Positions 1 to 9,310 of a stretch of 64,000 nucleotides of DNA are shown in pieces. The number at the start of each line of letters is the position of its first letter. The first letter of the stretch is position 1. The translations under genes were made by a program, and so were the position numbers. The stretch lies in assembly GCA_963781705.1 (NCBI GenBank), contig CAWAGP010000010.1, forward strand, positions 868,001 through 932,000. Reading direction: 5' to 3'. The DNA comes from JALYGJ01 sp963781705. GTDB lineage: Bacteria; Chloroflexota; Limnocylindria; Limnocylindrales; CSP1-4. Below the pieces are notes generated by a model. It was given only the letters and a program-made list of their open reading frames with translations. It made no database searches and had not been told where the DNA came from.

Positions 1-1
1 G

Positions 2-268
2 GCGCCACCCAGGTCCGAGACGCCCGCGACGCCACCTCCCCCGGAGCCGCTGGACGAGGACGACTTCGGCGGGCCGGACGAGCCACCCGGCGCCAGGCCC
101 GACAGCGGTTCCGGTGGTCCGCGTGGTCCGCACGGGTCGCCTGGCCCGGACGATGGGGCGACCCAGATCGATCCGCCGAGCCTCAACCTGGAGGGCCCGA
201 ACACGGGATCGCGGCCGTCGGTGCTCGACGAGATGAAACCTGGCGAGAACAAGCCGGTCATAAGTTGA
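2..268 (+). CDS. C-terminal tail of an unidentified protein (5' partial)
   Basis: An open frame enters from the left edge and ends at TGA 266-268. The 88 visible residues are rich in Pro, Gly and Asp and look like a disordered tail (for example EPLDEDDFGGPDEPPG) ending in NKPVIS. No domain can be recognised, so the family is unknown. It lies about 70 nt upstream of ligA on the same strand, with a separate promoter-like -10 in between. The codons are GC-rich like the rest of the window, which supports a real coding end. Confidence 0.5.
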   Translation, partial: APPRSETPATPPPPEPLDEDDFGGPDEPPGARPDSGSGGPRGPHGSPGPDDGATQIDPPSLNLEGPNTGSRPSVLDEMKPGENKPVIS

Positions 269-308
269 CCGGCGCCCGTCCGGGCGAGCCCCGCTGGGCG
301 CCTCCGCA

Positions 309-314
309 TATCCT
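309..314 (+). promoter_or_regulatory. -10 element TATCCT for ligA (leaderless-type)
   Basis: TATCCT is followed after exactly 6 nt by a GTG at 321. The same arrangement occurs before several other genes here. The GTG is not in the ligA frame, which raises the start problem discussed under ligA. Confidence 0.55.
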
Positions 315-336
315 CAGCGGGTGACGGCGACTGAGC

Positions 337-2397
337 TTGCGTACGCGCGCAGCGGAGCTGCGGGTACAGATCGATCGGGCGAACAGGCAGTATCACGAGC
401 TGGACGCGCCGGAGATCAGCGACCCCGAGTACGACGCACTGTTTCGGGCGCTGGTCGAGCTCGAGGAGGCACACCCGGAGTTGCGCACGCCCGATTCGCC
501 GACCCAGCGGGTGGGCAGCGTGCCTTCGGGCCAGCTCAAGGAGGTACGTCACGCGACGCCGATGCTGTCGCTCGGCAACGTCTTCTCCGTTGACGAGCTG
601 CTTGCCTTCGATGCCCGCGTGCGTCGGCTGCTGGGCGCGGACGCGCCGGCCGATCTGCTATTCGACGCCGAGTTGAAGATCGACGGGCTGGCCATCAGCC
701 TGCGCTACCAGGACGGCCACTTCGTCCAGGGCGCGACGCGCGGCGACGGCACGACCGGCGAGGACGTCACGGCCAACCTGCGCACCATAGAAAGCATCCC
801 CAAGCGACTTCGTGAGCCGGTCAGCATCGAGGTTCGCGGCGAGGTTTACATGCCCAAGGCGGAGTTCGCGCGCATCAACGCCGAACGCGAGGAGGCCGGC
901 CTGCCGCTGTATGCCAATCCGCGCAACAGCGGCGCCGGCTCACTCCGCCAGATCGATCCCCAGGTGACGGCCAGCCGCCGCCTGGCGGCGTGGTTCTACG
1001 TGCTCGTCGAGCCCGGCGCCGTGGACAGCCAGGCCGCCGCGCTTGACCGGCTCGACGCGCTTGGCTTTCCGGTCGAACCCAATCGCGGCACCGGGCTGGC
1101 GATCGACGCGGTGGTCGAGTTCATCGAGCGCTGGCACGAGCCGCGCCACGGGCTGCCATATGGGACCGACGGCGTGGTCGTCAAGGTCGACAGCTTCGAG
1201 CTCGAGCAGCGGCTGGGCATGGTCTCGCACGCACCGCGCTGGGCGGTCGCCTACAAGTACCCGCCGGAGCAGGTGGAGGCGTTCGTCGAGGACATCGTGC
1301 CCTATGTCGGCCGCACCGGGACGCTCACGCCGGTGGCGCATCTGACGCCGGTCACCGTCGCCGGTTCGACAGTCAGCCGCGCGACGCTGCACAACCTTGA
1401 CGACGTGCGTCGCCGCGACGTGCGCATCGGCGACCACGTCGTGCTCCACAAGGCCGGCGACGTCATACCGGAGATCGTGCGGCCGATCGTCGACAGGCGC
1501 ACCGGCAGCGAGCGCGAGTTCGAGATGCCGGCCACCTGTCCGGTATGCGGGACAGCCATCGCGCGCGACCCCGACACCGTCCGCCACTATTGCCCCAATC
1601 CACTGTGCCCGGCTCGAGTTGGGCAGGAATTCGGGCACTTCGCGGGCCGCGGCGCAATGGACATCGAGGGCGCCGGCTGGAAAGTGCTCGTCCAGTTGCT
1701 GGAGCGCGGCATGCTCAAGACGCGTGGCGACTTCTTCCGCCTGACCGTCGAGGACCTGGAGTCACTCGATCGCTTCGCGCGCAAGAGCGCCGAGAACCTG
1801 CATGCGTCCATCCAGCGTGCCCGGGTGCGGCCGCTGTATCGGATCCTGTACGGCCTGGGCATTCCGCAGGTCGGCGGACAAACCGCCATCGACCTGTCCG
1901 ACTGGATCGCACGGCGCTGGCCGCCGCGGCCTGGCGAACCGATGGGCGGCGCGGATGGCTGGCTGGCGCGCATCGCCAACGAGTTGCGCAGTGTGCCCGG
2001 CGAGGACTTCGAGGACGTGCCCGGAGTCGGGCCGACGGTCGCCGCGAGCCTGGTGCAATGGTTCTCCGATCCGGCCACGGCGGGCGTGCTCGACGATCTC
2101 GTCGACGCCGGTGTCGAGCCGGAGGCGCCTGAGCCGACCGCCGCTGATGAATCCGGCGGCCCGCTGACCGGCAAGACTGTCGTCGTCACCGGCACGCTGA
2201 ACGATTTCGACCGGCAGTCGGCCGAGGCGGCGATTCGCGCCGCGGGCGGCAAGCCCGGCGGATCGGTCAGCCGCAAGACGGACTACCTGGTCGCCGGTGA
2301 AAACGCCGGCTCCAAGCTCGCGAAGGCGCAGGAGCTTGGAGTGCCCGTGCTGGACGAGCAGGCCTTCCAGCGAGCGCTCAAAGGAGATCAGCCGTGA
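337..2397 (+). CDS. ligA: NAD-dependent DNA ligase LigA
   Basis: LigA seals nicks during replication and repair using NAD+. The 686-residue protein has the usual length and order: an N-terminal Ia region (DAPEISDPEYD near residue 23), the adenylation motif KIDG with Lys114 as the AMP acceptor, an OB fold, a four-cysteine zinc finger from about residue 401 (CPVC ... CPNPLC), a helix-hairpin-helix region, and a C-terminal BRCT domain from about residue 608 (GKTVVVTGTL). The only in-frame start is TTG 337. A GTG at 321, placed 6 nt after a -10, lies in another frame; dropping one base near 351 would join it to ligA and give a more typical N-terminus. The downstream cupin gene overlaps it by GTGA. 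Confidence 0.95.
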   Translation: MRTRAAELRVQIDRANRQYHELDAPEISDPEYDALFRALVELEEAHPELRTPDSPTQRVGSVPSGQLKEVRHATPMLSLGNVFSVDELLAFDARVRRLLGADAPADLLFDAELKIDGLAISLRYQDGHFVQGATRGDGTTGEDVTANLRTIESIPKRLREPVSIEVRGEVYMPKAEFARINAEREEAGLPLYANPRNSGAGSLRQIDPQVTASRRLAAWFYVLVEPGAVDSQAAALDRLDALGFPVEPNRGTGLAIDAVVEFIERWHEPRHGLPYGTDGVVVKVDSFELEQRLGMVSHAPRWAVAYKYPPEQVEAFVEDIVPYVGRTGTLTPVAHLTPVTVAGSTVSRATLHNLDDVRRRDVRIGDHVVLHKAGDVIPEIVRPIVDRRTGSEREFEMPATCPVCGTAIARDPDTVRHYCPNPLCPARVGQEFGHFAGRGAMDIEGAGWKVLVQLLERGMLKTRGDFFRLTVEDLESLDRFARKSAENLHASIQRARVRPLYRILYGLGIPQVGGQTAIDLSDWIARRWPPRPGEPMGGADGWLARIANELRSVPGEDFEDVPGVGPTVAASLVQWFSDPATAGVLDDLVDAGVEPEAPEPTAADESGGPLTGKTVVVTGTLNDFDRQSAEAAIRAAGGKPGGSVSRKTDYLVAGENAGSKLAKAQELGVPVLDEQAFQRALKGDQP

Positions 2398-2756
2398 ACG
2401 ATGCCGCACAGCCGGCCCACGAGCGTTTCGAGATGTCAGCGCTGGTCGCGCGGCAGATGGTCAGACACGAGTCGTACCTGGAGTTCATGCGCCGCGACAC
2501 GATGAGCGCCGGCCTGTACGTGCTTGATGCCGGGGCCGACGATCCGCAGCAGCCGCACGCGCAGGACGAGCTGTACCACGTGATCGACGGACGGGCGGTG
2601 CTGGAGGTGGACGGCCAGCAACGGCCGGTTCAGCCGGGCTCAGTGGCGTTCGTCGCGGCCGGCGTCGCCCACCGCTTCCACAGCATCGCCTCGAAACTGG
2701 TCGTGCTGGTCGTCTTCGCTCCGCCCGAGCTAACAGCAGCCCAGCGCGACCTCTGA
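2394..2756 (+). CDS. Small cupin-domain protein
   Basis: A 120-residue single-domain cupin. The motif region DELYHVIDGRAVLEVDG followed by PGSVAFVAAGVAHRFH carries the two conserved cupin boxes with the His/Glu residues expected to bind a metal. The GTG start overlaps the ligA stop as GTGA, so the two are probably translationally coupled. Cupins of this size include sugar-binding, dioxygenase-like and regulatory members; nothing in the sequence selects one. The ligA-cupin order is probably fortuitous functionally. Confidence 0.8.
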   Translation: MNDAAQPAHERFEMSALVARQMVRHESYLEFMRRDTMSAGLYVLDAGADDPQQPHAQDELYHVIDGRAVLEVDGQQRPVQPGSVAFVAAGVAHRFHSIASKLVVLVVFAPPELTAAQRDL

Positions 2757-3094
2757 CCAAGCGCAGCGGACGGCGCGCGGCCTCGCATAGCGGGCGGCTG
2801 TCGGCTCGGATTCCGACTGTGCTGCGGCCGCTCGGACGGTTTCCGGCCACCGGGCCGCAAATCCAGTCAGTTCCCGCTCGCGGCGCAGGAAACGGCGGTG
2901 GAATTGGGCGCAGTGTGTCGTTAGAGACCCCCGAAACGGAAATTCGGGTTGAGTTCCGACTGTGGGTCGGAATCGATGTGCCCGACCGGAGGAGGAGCCG
3001 GAAACGCTGACCGTTTGAGGTGACGTTTGGCCCCGGCACGTGGGCCGTTGCGACCTGACCTGAGCGGCACGTCCCGTGCTGAAGTAGGGATGTC
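2757..3094 (+). other. 338-nt intergenic region with two small hairpins
   Basis: No coding sequence is evident. Two perfect short inverted repeats lie close together: CCCGAA/TTCGGG at 2930-2935 and 2943-2948, and TTCCGAC/GTCGGAA at 2954-2960 and 2966-2972. They may form RNA structure or bind a regulator in the leader of the VIT1-like gene. No U-tract follows either, so they are not classical terminators. Confidence 0.35.
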
Positions 3095-3655
3095 ATGAAC
3101 GTCGATACCACCGCAATGGCCGAGCGCGCCCGGGCAACGTGGTCCGAGTACTTCAAGCGGGCGACCGTGCACGAGATCCTGATGGGCGCCCAGGACAACC
3201 TGACCAACGTGCTGGCGGTGGTGCTCGGCGTGACCATCGGCACCGGCCGCGCCGACTTCGTCGCGCTCGCGGGCCTGTCGGCTGGCCTCGCCGAGTCGAT
3301 CTCGATGGGCGGCGTCCTGTACAACGCCACGCGGGCGGAGATGCGCCTCGAGAAGACGTCCGGGGCCACGCGCAGCGGACCTTCCCGGCTGGGGCCTGCC
3401 GCTTCCGGTTTGGTCACCTTCGCGGCCGGCATCGTCGCCGGCATGATCCCGCTGGCGCCGTTTGCCTTCTTGCCCGTGTCGTCGGCGATCTGGGTAACGC
3501 TGGTCCTGTCGATTACCGGCCTGTTCGCGCTTGGCTCGCTCACCGGCCGGCTGTCGGGCGATGCCTGGCTGGGCGAGGGCGTTCGCCTGGTGGTCATCGC
3601 CGGGCTGGCCGCGCTGTCGGCCGCGCTGCTGGGGGCCGTACTGCACGTGAGCTGA
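3095..3655 (+). CDS. VIT1/CCC1-family membrane transporter
   Basis: This 186-residue membrane protein matches the VIT1/CCC1 family of Fe2+/Mn2+ transporters. It has the N-terminal hallmark GAQDNLTNVLAVVLGV and, in the next helix, AGLSAGLAESISMGG; family members use such acidic and small residues around the metal path. Two or three further hydrophobic segments follow (GLVTFAAGIVAGMIPLAPFA, then IWVTLVLSITGLFAL). It is shorter than the common 230-residue members because the cytoplasmic metal-binding loop is reduced. It probably moves Fe or Mn across the membrane; the direction cannot be read from sequence. Confidence 0.85.
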   Translation: MNVDTTAMAERARATWSEYFKRATVHEILMGAQDNLTNVLAVVLGVTIGTGRADFVALAGLSAGLAESISMGGVLYNATRAEMRLEKTSGATRSGPSRLGPAASGLVTFAAGIVAGMIPLAPFAFLPVSSAIWVTLVLSITGLFALGSLTGRLSGDAWLGEGVRLVVIAGLAALSAALLGAVLHVS

Positions 3656-3668
3656 CGCCGCGCGTCGG

Positions 3669-3674
3669 TATCCT
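3669..3674 (+). promoter_or_regulatory. -10 element TATCCT for gatC
   Basis: TATCCT ends 8 nt before the ATG of gatC, leaving no room for a Shine-Dalgarno leader. The predicted start of transcription is at or next to the start codon. Confidence 0.5.
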
Positions 3675-3682
3675 TGGCGGCG

Positions 3683-3985
3683 ATGGCCGGACTTACGCGC
3701 AAAGATGTGGAGCACGTCGCCCTGCTGGCTCGCCTGGGGCTGAGCGAGGATGAGCTGGCGCGGCTCGAGGGCCAGCTCAATCACATCCTCGACCAGTACG
3801 CCGTCCTGAGCGAGCTCGACACCGAGCGCATCGCGCCGACGGCCCAGACGATCGAACTCGAGAACATCCTGCGCGACGACGAGGTGCGGCCGAGCCTGTC
3901 GCAGTCGGACGTGCTGGACAACGCGCCTCAGCGCGCGGGGGAGTACTTCATCGTCCCGCCCATCCTCGGCGAACACGGGAACTGA
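3683..3985 (+). CDS. gatC: Asp/Glu-tRNA amidotransferase subunit C
   Basis: GatC holds GatA and GatB together in the GatCAB complex, which converts Glu-tRNAGln and Asp-tRNAAsn to the correct amide forms. The 100-residue product has the family start (LTRKDVEHVALLARLGLSED) and the C-terminal part with RDDEVRPSLSQSDVLDNAP. ATG 3683 is preferred over the upstream in-frame TTG 3674 because it sits just downstream of a -10 and gives the normal GatC N-terminus. gatA follows after 4 nt; gatB lies about 6.7 kb away. Confidence 0.93.
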   Translation: MAGLTRKDVEHVALLARLGLSEDELARLEGQLNHILDQYAVLSELDTERIAPTAQTIELENILRDDEVRPSLSQSDVLDNAPQRAGEYFIVPPILGEHGN

Positions 3986-3989
3986 AGCG

Positions 3990-5579
3990 TTGTCTGACCT
4001 CACTCGACTGCACGCTCACCAGATGGCTGCCGGCCTGCGCGCCGGGGACTTCAGTGCGCGTGAACTGGCCGACGCCCACCTGGACCGCATCCGCGCGACC
4101 GACCGGCCGCTCCACGCCTGGCTGTGGGTGGACGAGGACGACACTCGGCGGCAGGCCGATGACGCCGACCGGCGCCTGACGGCGGCACGCAAGGGGGGCG
4201 CGGCGGCGCTCGACGCGCTGCCCGGCCTGCTGGGCATCCCGGTCGCGCTGAAGGACCTTGTGCTGACCCGCGGTCAGAGAGCGACCGCCGGCAGCGCCAT
4301 CCTCGAGGGCTTCGTCAGCCCGTACGACGCGCATATCAGTGAGCGCCTCAAGGAAGCAGGTGCGGTGCTGCCGGGCAAGACCAACATGGACGAGTTCGCG
4401 ATGGGCTCCTCGACCGAGTTCTCCGCCTGGGGCCCAACCGCCAACCCGTGGGACCTCGACCGCGTGCCGGGTGGCAGCAGCGGCGGCTCGGCCGCCGCGG
4501 TGGCCGCCTTCCAGGCACCCCTGGGCATAGGCACCGACACGGGCGGCTCGATCCGTCAGCCGGCGGCGCTGACCGGCACGGTCGGCCTCAAGCCCACCTA
4601 CGGCCGCGTCAGCCGCTACGGCATCGTGGCTTTTGCGAGCTCGCTCGACCAGATCGGGCCGTTCGGCCGCAACGTGCGCGACGCGGCGATCCTGCTGGCC
4701 GCCATCGCCGGTCGCGACGAGCGCGACTCGACCTCAGCGCCGGTGCCCGTTCCCGACTACGCGGCGGAGCTGGCGGCCGACGACGACGAGGCGGCCGCCA
4801 GCCTGCGCGGCGTCCGGCTGGGCCTGCCGCGGCAGTATTTCGTGAAGGGCATGGAGCCGGGTGTCGAGGCATGCGTGAGGGCAGCCGTCGCGCAGCTCGC
4901 CGACGCCGGCGCGGAGATAGTCGATGTCGATCTGCCGCACACCGACTACGGGCTGGCAACGTACTACATCATCGCGCCGGCGGAGGCGTCGGCCAACCTG
5001 GCGCGCTACGACGGCATTCGCTACGGCCGCTCGGTGCGACTGCCCGGCGGCGACTACATCGCCGACTACCTGGCCACCCGCGACCAGGGCTTCGGCGCGG
5101 AGGTGAAGCGGCGCATCATGCTCGGCACGTACGCGCTCTCGGCCGGCTACTACGACGCGTACTACCTCAAGGCGCAGAAGGTGCGCACGCTCATCAAGGC
5201 GGACTTCGACCGCGCCTTCGAGCAGGTCGACGCGTTGGTGGCGCCGACCAGCCCGACGGTCGCCTTCCGCTTCGGGGCCCGGCTGGCCGATCCGGTGGCC
5301 ATGTACCTGTCTGACGCCTGCACGCTGCCGGTGAACATGGCCGGCCTGCCCGGCCTGTCGGTGCCCTGCGGACTGTCCGAGGGCCTGCCCGTGGGGCTGC
5401 AGCTGATCGGGCGGCCGTGGAACGAAGGGCGTCTATTCGAATTAGGCCGCGCTTACGAGGCGATCACCGCCGCCGCCGACTGGCGGAGCGTAGAGCCACA
5501 CGACCTGGCCGCCCTCGCAAATTCCGGCACTCCATCGGCCGCAGAACGGGCCGCAGCAGTCGGTATCGCGAGAATCTAG
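3990..5579 (+). CDS. gatA: Asp/Glu-tRNA amidotransferase subunit A (amidase)
   Basis: GatA is the glutaminase subunit that releases ammonia for GatB. The 529-residue product belongs to the amidase-signature family: the Ser-rich region GGSSGGSAAAVAA and the TDTGGSIRQPA segment carry the cis-Ser and nucleophilic Ser, and the lysine of the triad is in VALKDL near residue 90. It is about 40 residues longer than typical GatA, mostly at the C-terminus after RPWNEG. The start is TTG, 4 nt after gatC, so translation is probably coupled. Confidence 0.95.
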   Translation: MSDLTRLHAHQMAAGLRAGDFSARELADAHLDRIRATDRPLHAWLWVDEDDTRRQADDADRRLTAARKGGAAALDALPGLLGIPVALKDLVLTRGQRATAGSAILEGFVSPYDAHISERLKEAGAVLPGKTNMDEFAMGSSTEFSAWGPTANPWDLDRVPGGSSGGSAAAVAAFQAPLGIGTDTGGSIRQPAALTGTVGLKPTYGRVSRYGIVAFASSLDQIGPFGRNVRDAAILLAAIAGRDERDSTSAPVPVPDYAAELAADDDEAAASLRGVRLGLPRQYFVKGMEPGVEACVRAAVAQLADAGAEIVDVDLPHTDYGLATYYIIAPAEASANLARYDGIRYGRSVRLPGGDYIADYLATRDQGFGAEVKRRIMLGTYALSAGYYDAYYLKAQKVRTLIKADFDRAFEQVDALVAPTSPTVAFRFGARLADPVAMYLSDACTLPVNMAGLPGLSVPCGLSEGLPVGLQLIGRPWNEGRLFELGRAYEAITAAADWRSVEPHDLAALANSGTPSAAERAAAVGIARI

Positions 5580-5677
5580 GTCTTTCGGCCCACTTTTTCG
5601 GTGGTGTAGCCTGCACTCAGGCGTCGACATACTGCGGGTCGGCCCGGAGCGCCCAACTCCAATTCGAGGTATTCCCG

Positions 5678-8600
5678 ATGACAGGAACCACCCGTCGCGG
5701 TATCAAGCTGCTGCTTGCCTCAATTGCCTGCCTGGCTTTGGCGCCCATCCCGGTCGCTGGTGACAGTCCGCCAGCAAGCGTTTCCGCACTGGCCGGCGAG
5801 GTCCTCCTCGTGGACAACTCTCGCAGCAGCGGTGGGTATGTCCCTTCCGGCATCTTTGGTGGCTCGTTTGACTGCAATGCGGACGGCGTCACGGGCAGCG
5901 CGAACTTCACGGTGGCTGGCAACGCCTACGGTCCCTATGAAGGCACCTTCCAGCAGCAGACCACGGTGCAAATCGGCGACGGCCTGGTTACCAGCATCGA
6001 CATCGAATACCAAATCCAGTCGGGGTCCACCACCATCGCCGGCGCAGCGCACTACGCTGGTGACTCGACCTTTGGACCTCCCGATGCTCTATGCGAGTCG
6101 TTCATAGATGACGACGACGGCCCGACCTGGCGCCTCGGATATGGCGGATTGGGTAGCGGGACCGATCGGCTCATCCTCGACTACTCGGCGACGATCAGCT
6201 CGAGCAGCGGTTCGGTGACGGAGGAAGGCGCAGTCGGCGCCGCGGTCAACTTCTACTGCCTGGGCGCGCCCACGGTCGACTACGAGACTTGCTCTCCGGC
6301 GTCATCCGAGTTGGACTTCCACGGCCGGACTATTCCGCGGCTCGCCAGCGGTGAAGATGGGACGGCGTCAACGGCGACAGTGGCCACGGCAGACGACCCG
6401 ATCGCCGCTAGCATCGTCAACCCCGCCGGCGGCTACGTTAGTCTCGCGGAGTTGGAAAGCAACCCGGCTCCCACCGGGTACACGATCCTGGGTCGCTCGC
6501 TCAACATCTATGCCGCCGAGCCAACGACCGCGGACAGCCCGATTCAGCTGACCTTTGTCATTCACTCGTCACTGCTGTTCGAGGCGGATGGCGTGACCGC
6601 CCTTGACCCGGGCGCGATAACGGTTGCGCGCGACGGAAGCCCGGCGCCCGACTGCACCGACACGTCGAATGTCGCGGCGCCTGATCCGTGCGTTTACACT
6701 CGGACGACCGACGGTGACGGCAACTTGACGCTGGTCGTGCTTACCAGCGAGGCCAGCACCTGGTCAGTCGTGACGCCAACCGGCGACGCGCCGCAGCCCG
6801 GCTCGCTTGCGCGTGCAACGGTATGGCAGCCAAACACGGTTACAGCTACCTGCGACGGCACCACGATTCACTACGAGGCCTCGGGCACCTTGACCGGGCG
6901 AGACGGCACAACCGGCACCTATCACGAACTGGGTACCGCAACATTGGCGGGCAGCGCCGACCCACACGACATGTTCTATCCGTTCAACACCACGGCCGCG
7001 AACGTCGACGACCTCTCGGCAACATGGGAGGCAACACTCGGCGATCTCACCTATGCCGGCACGAGGACTCTTGGATCCCCAGTGAGTCCGGGCTGGGCCA
7101 CCGGCGTTGGCTCGTGCGCTCCACTCAACGGGACGGACGAGTTCGGCCACTACTGCACGTGGGATGGGTGTCATTTCACTGGTAGCCAGAACCAGTTCAG
7201 CGCCTGGAGCGACTGGCAAGCGACTGTCACCGGGCCTGATGGATCTCATCATGAATTTGGGTCATCAGTGGTCAATCTGTTGTACCTAACCGGTACTTAC
7301 ACTCTTGACATTCCCGACGATCCTGCGCATAGCGGCGTTGGTATACCGATCCCGGACACTTTTCGCTATTTCCAGGCGAACTTCCTGACGGCAACGGTAG
7401 GCTACGTCCCCTCGCCCGGCGTCGAGCTATTCACGGGAGCTGCAGACCTCGGGTCCGTTGAACTCGGTCAGGACACGTATCCGTACATACTGGTCTACAA
7501 CTGGGGCACGGCGCCCGCGGTTGTTTCCGACGTCGCAGTCGGCGGAGCGGACGCGGGTGACCTGACAGTGGCCTACGACGACTGTCTGGCAGGTCCCATT
7601 GCGCCTGGCTCACAATGCACCCACGAATGGGAGTTCACGCCAACTACCCCGGGTCCCATCGACATCGCGGTGAGCGTCGCCTCGAATGGCTCTGACTCAC
7701 CACACCTAGCGGCAATCACGGGTGATGTGACCACCCCGCGGTCCATCAGTGTCACGCCGTCGACCTACGACTACGGCGACGTTGCCCTGGGCTCCCAGGC
7801 GGTTGAGCAGTTCCTTGTGACGAACACTGGCGGCGGCCCGGTGAACATCTGGAGCACGGACGTCACGGCCGACTGGGCAGACTTCGCATCGATCCCGATA
7901 GCGACAGATTGCACCAACCCTTTGGACGTCGCCGCGTCCTGCACCGTGACCGTAACATTCACCCCACAGAGCCTTGGCCCAAAGTCCGCCAATCTGTACC
8001 TCTATACGGATCTACTGGCCCGCGATATCTACACACCAATGACTGGCACAGGGGTCGCGGCGGCTCCCGCCGTAGGCATTTCGCCGCTGAGCCACGACTA
8101 CGGAACGATCGCAATCGGCCAGTCGGTTACCCAGGCATTCACCGTCGAGAACACCGGCGATAGTGATCTGTCCATCGCCGCGCTCTTGTTGAACGGACCC
8201 GATTCGGGCGATTTCTCCGTGTCCTCCGATGCATGTACTGGCGTGCAGGTGGCACCCGGAAGTACGTGCACAGTGGACGTGGAGTTCGTACCGGGTTCAT
8301 TGGGCAGCAAGTCGGCCTCGCTTGAGATCGACACGAATGCGCCGAGCTCCCCAGATCTTGTGGCGTTGTCGGGGGAGGCCACTGATCCCAACCAGGCATC
8401 CGGCGACCCGGGTCCGGACGGGACGATTGCAACCGGCAATGGCGAGGCAACGCCCGACGATCCGACCACGACCGCGGTGACGACACCGACGGGCGGGACG
8501 GTGTCGATCAGCGAGGCACCCGGAGGCACGCCACCGACGGGCTACGGTTTCGTCGGCCAGGCCGTCACGATCACGGCTCCGGCGGGCACTGCCGCTGATC

Positions 8601-9193
8601 CGATCCGCATCGTCTTCCGTCTCGACGCGAGCGCGATTCCGACCGGCTACGACGCGTCGACCATTGAGCTCTTCCGCAACGGTGTTCTCGTGCCCGAGTG
8701 CGACTCGCCGGGCAGTGCGCAGGCGGTACCCACGCCGTGCGTTGACGATCGTTCGACCCTCGCCGACGGCGATATCCAGATCACTGCGCTGACCGTTCAG
8801 GCCAGCCTGTGGAACCTCGCGGTGACGCTGCCATATCACTTCTCGGGCTTCTTCCTGATCGTCAACAACCCACCCGTGGTCAACCGTGTCGATGCGGGCC
8901 GGACGGTTCCAGTGATCTTCCGGCTGGGCGGCAACAAGGGCAGCCAGATCTTTGCCGCCGGCGGGCCGTTCTCGACCGCCGAGACGTGCGCCACGAGGGC
9001 CAGGACCGATCGTGTCGAAGTTTCGCTCGTCACCCAGGACAGCCGCCTGGTCTACGACCGATTGACCAGGAGCTACATCTACTTGTGGAAGACGGATCGC
9101 AGCTGGGCCGGTACCTGCCGTACGTTCACGCTGGCGTTGGCGGACGGCACTACGCACACCGCGCAGTTCATATTCGACCGGCCGCGTCGCTAG
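5678..9193 (+). CDS. Large secreted protein with choice-of-anchor D-like repeats and a C-terminal PxKF-like domain
   Basis: The start at ATG 5678 gives an N-terminal signal peptide (basic TRRGIK, hydrophobic LLLASIACLALAPIPVAG) and a 1171-residue product. Three tandem immunoglobulin-like units of the ASPM/SPD-2/Hydin or choice-of-anchor D type lie at about residues 583-903; two contain STYDYGDVALG and LSHDYGTIAIG followed by NTG. A Thr/Pro-rich unit at about 225-375 (PTGYTILGRSLNIYA) is repeated at about 907-1050 (PTGYGFVGQAVTITA). The last 115 residues, with TVPVIFRLGGNKG, resemble the PxKF domain. No LPXTG or membrane anchor is seen. It is likely extracellular, for adhesion or surface display; the function is unknown. 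Confidence 0.75.
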   Translation: MTGTTRRGIKLLLASIACLALAPIPVAGDSPPASVSALAGEVLLVDNSRSSGGYVPSGIFGGSFDCNADGVTGSANFTVAGNAYGPYEGTFQQQTTVQIGDGLVTSIDIEYQIQSGSTTIAGAAHYAGDSTFGPPDALCESFIDDDDGPTWRLGYGGLGSGTDRLILDYSATISSSSGSVTEEGAVGAAVNFYCLGAPTVDYETCSPASSELDFHGRTIPRLASGEDGTASTATVATADDPIAASIVNPAGGYVSLAELESNPAPTGYTILGRSLNIYAAEPTTADSPIQLTFVIHSSLLFEADGVTALDPGAITVARDGSPAPDCTDTSNVAAPDPCVYTRTTDGDGNLTLVVLTSEASTWSVVTPTGDAPQPGSLARATVWQPNTVTATCDGTTIHYEASGTLTGRDGTTGTYHELGTATLAGSADPHDMFYPFNTTAANVDDLSATWEATLGDLTYAGTRTLGSPVSPGWATGVGSCAPLNGTDEFGHYCTWDGCHFTGSQNQFSAWSDWQATVTGPDGSHHEFGSSVVNLLYLTGTYTLDIPDDPAHSGVGIPIPDTFRYFQANFLTATVGYVPSPGVELFTGAADLGSVELGQDTYPYILVYNWGTAPAVVSDVAVGGADAGDLTVAYDDCLAGPIAPGSQCTHEWEFTPTTPGPIDIAVSVASNGSDSPHLAAITGDVTTPRSISVTPSTYDYGDVALGSQAVEQFLVTNTGGGPVNIWSTDVTADWADFASIPIATDCTNPLDVAASCTVTVTFTPQSLGPKSANLYLYTDLLARDIYTPMTGTGVAAAPAVGISPLSHDYGTIAIGQSVTQAFTVENTGDSDLSIAALLLNGPDSGDFSVSSDACTGVQVAPGSTCTVDVEFVPGSLGSKSASLEIDTNAPSSPDLVALSGEATDPNQASGDPGPDGTIATGNGEATPDDPTTTAVTTPTGGTVSISEAPGGTPPTGYGFVGQAVTITAPAGTAADPIRIVFRLDASAIPTGYDASTIELFRNGVLVPECDSPGSAQAVPTPCVDDRSTLADGDIQITALTVQASLWNLAVTLPYHFSGFFLIVNNPPVVNRVDAGRTVPVIFRLGGNKGSQIFAAGGPFSTAETCATRARTDRVEVSLVTQDSRLVYDRLTRSYIYLWKTDRSWAGTCRTFTLALADGTTHTAQFIFDRPRR

Positions 9194-9228
9194 GCGCGCC
9201 GGCGGCCAGCGAGCCACGCCTCCGAGCG

Positions 9229-9253
9229 GGCGGCGGCTGCCCGGGCGGCCGCC
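9229..9253 (+). terminator. GC-rich hairpin after the secreted-protein gene
   Basis: GGCGGC (9229-9234) pairs with GCCGCC (9248-9253) 36 nt after the stop codon. There is no U-run, so this is at best a weak or factor-assisted terminator. Confidence 0.25.
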
Positions 9254-9271
9254 TGAGCGCGGGCCGGCGCC

Positions 9272-9277
9272 TATACT
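9272..9277 (+). promoter_or_regulatory. -10 element TATACT for the aminotransferase gene
   Basis: TATACT is followed by CGGCCGGTCGC, a downstream stretch shared with three other promoters in the window. The leader is about 27 nt and contains GAGGAGG (9294-9300) ahead of the ATG at 9311. Confidence 0.6.
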
Positions 9278-9310
9278 CGGCCGGTCGCTGCCCGAGGAGG
9301 ACGTCTTCCA

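Noticed and set aside
2485..3780. Long minus-strand frame across the cupin and VIT1-like genes
   Set aside because: It overlaps recognised genes on the plus strand and encodes no known motif.
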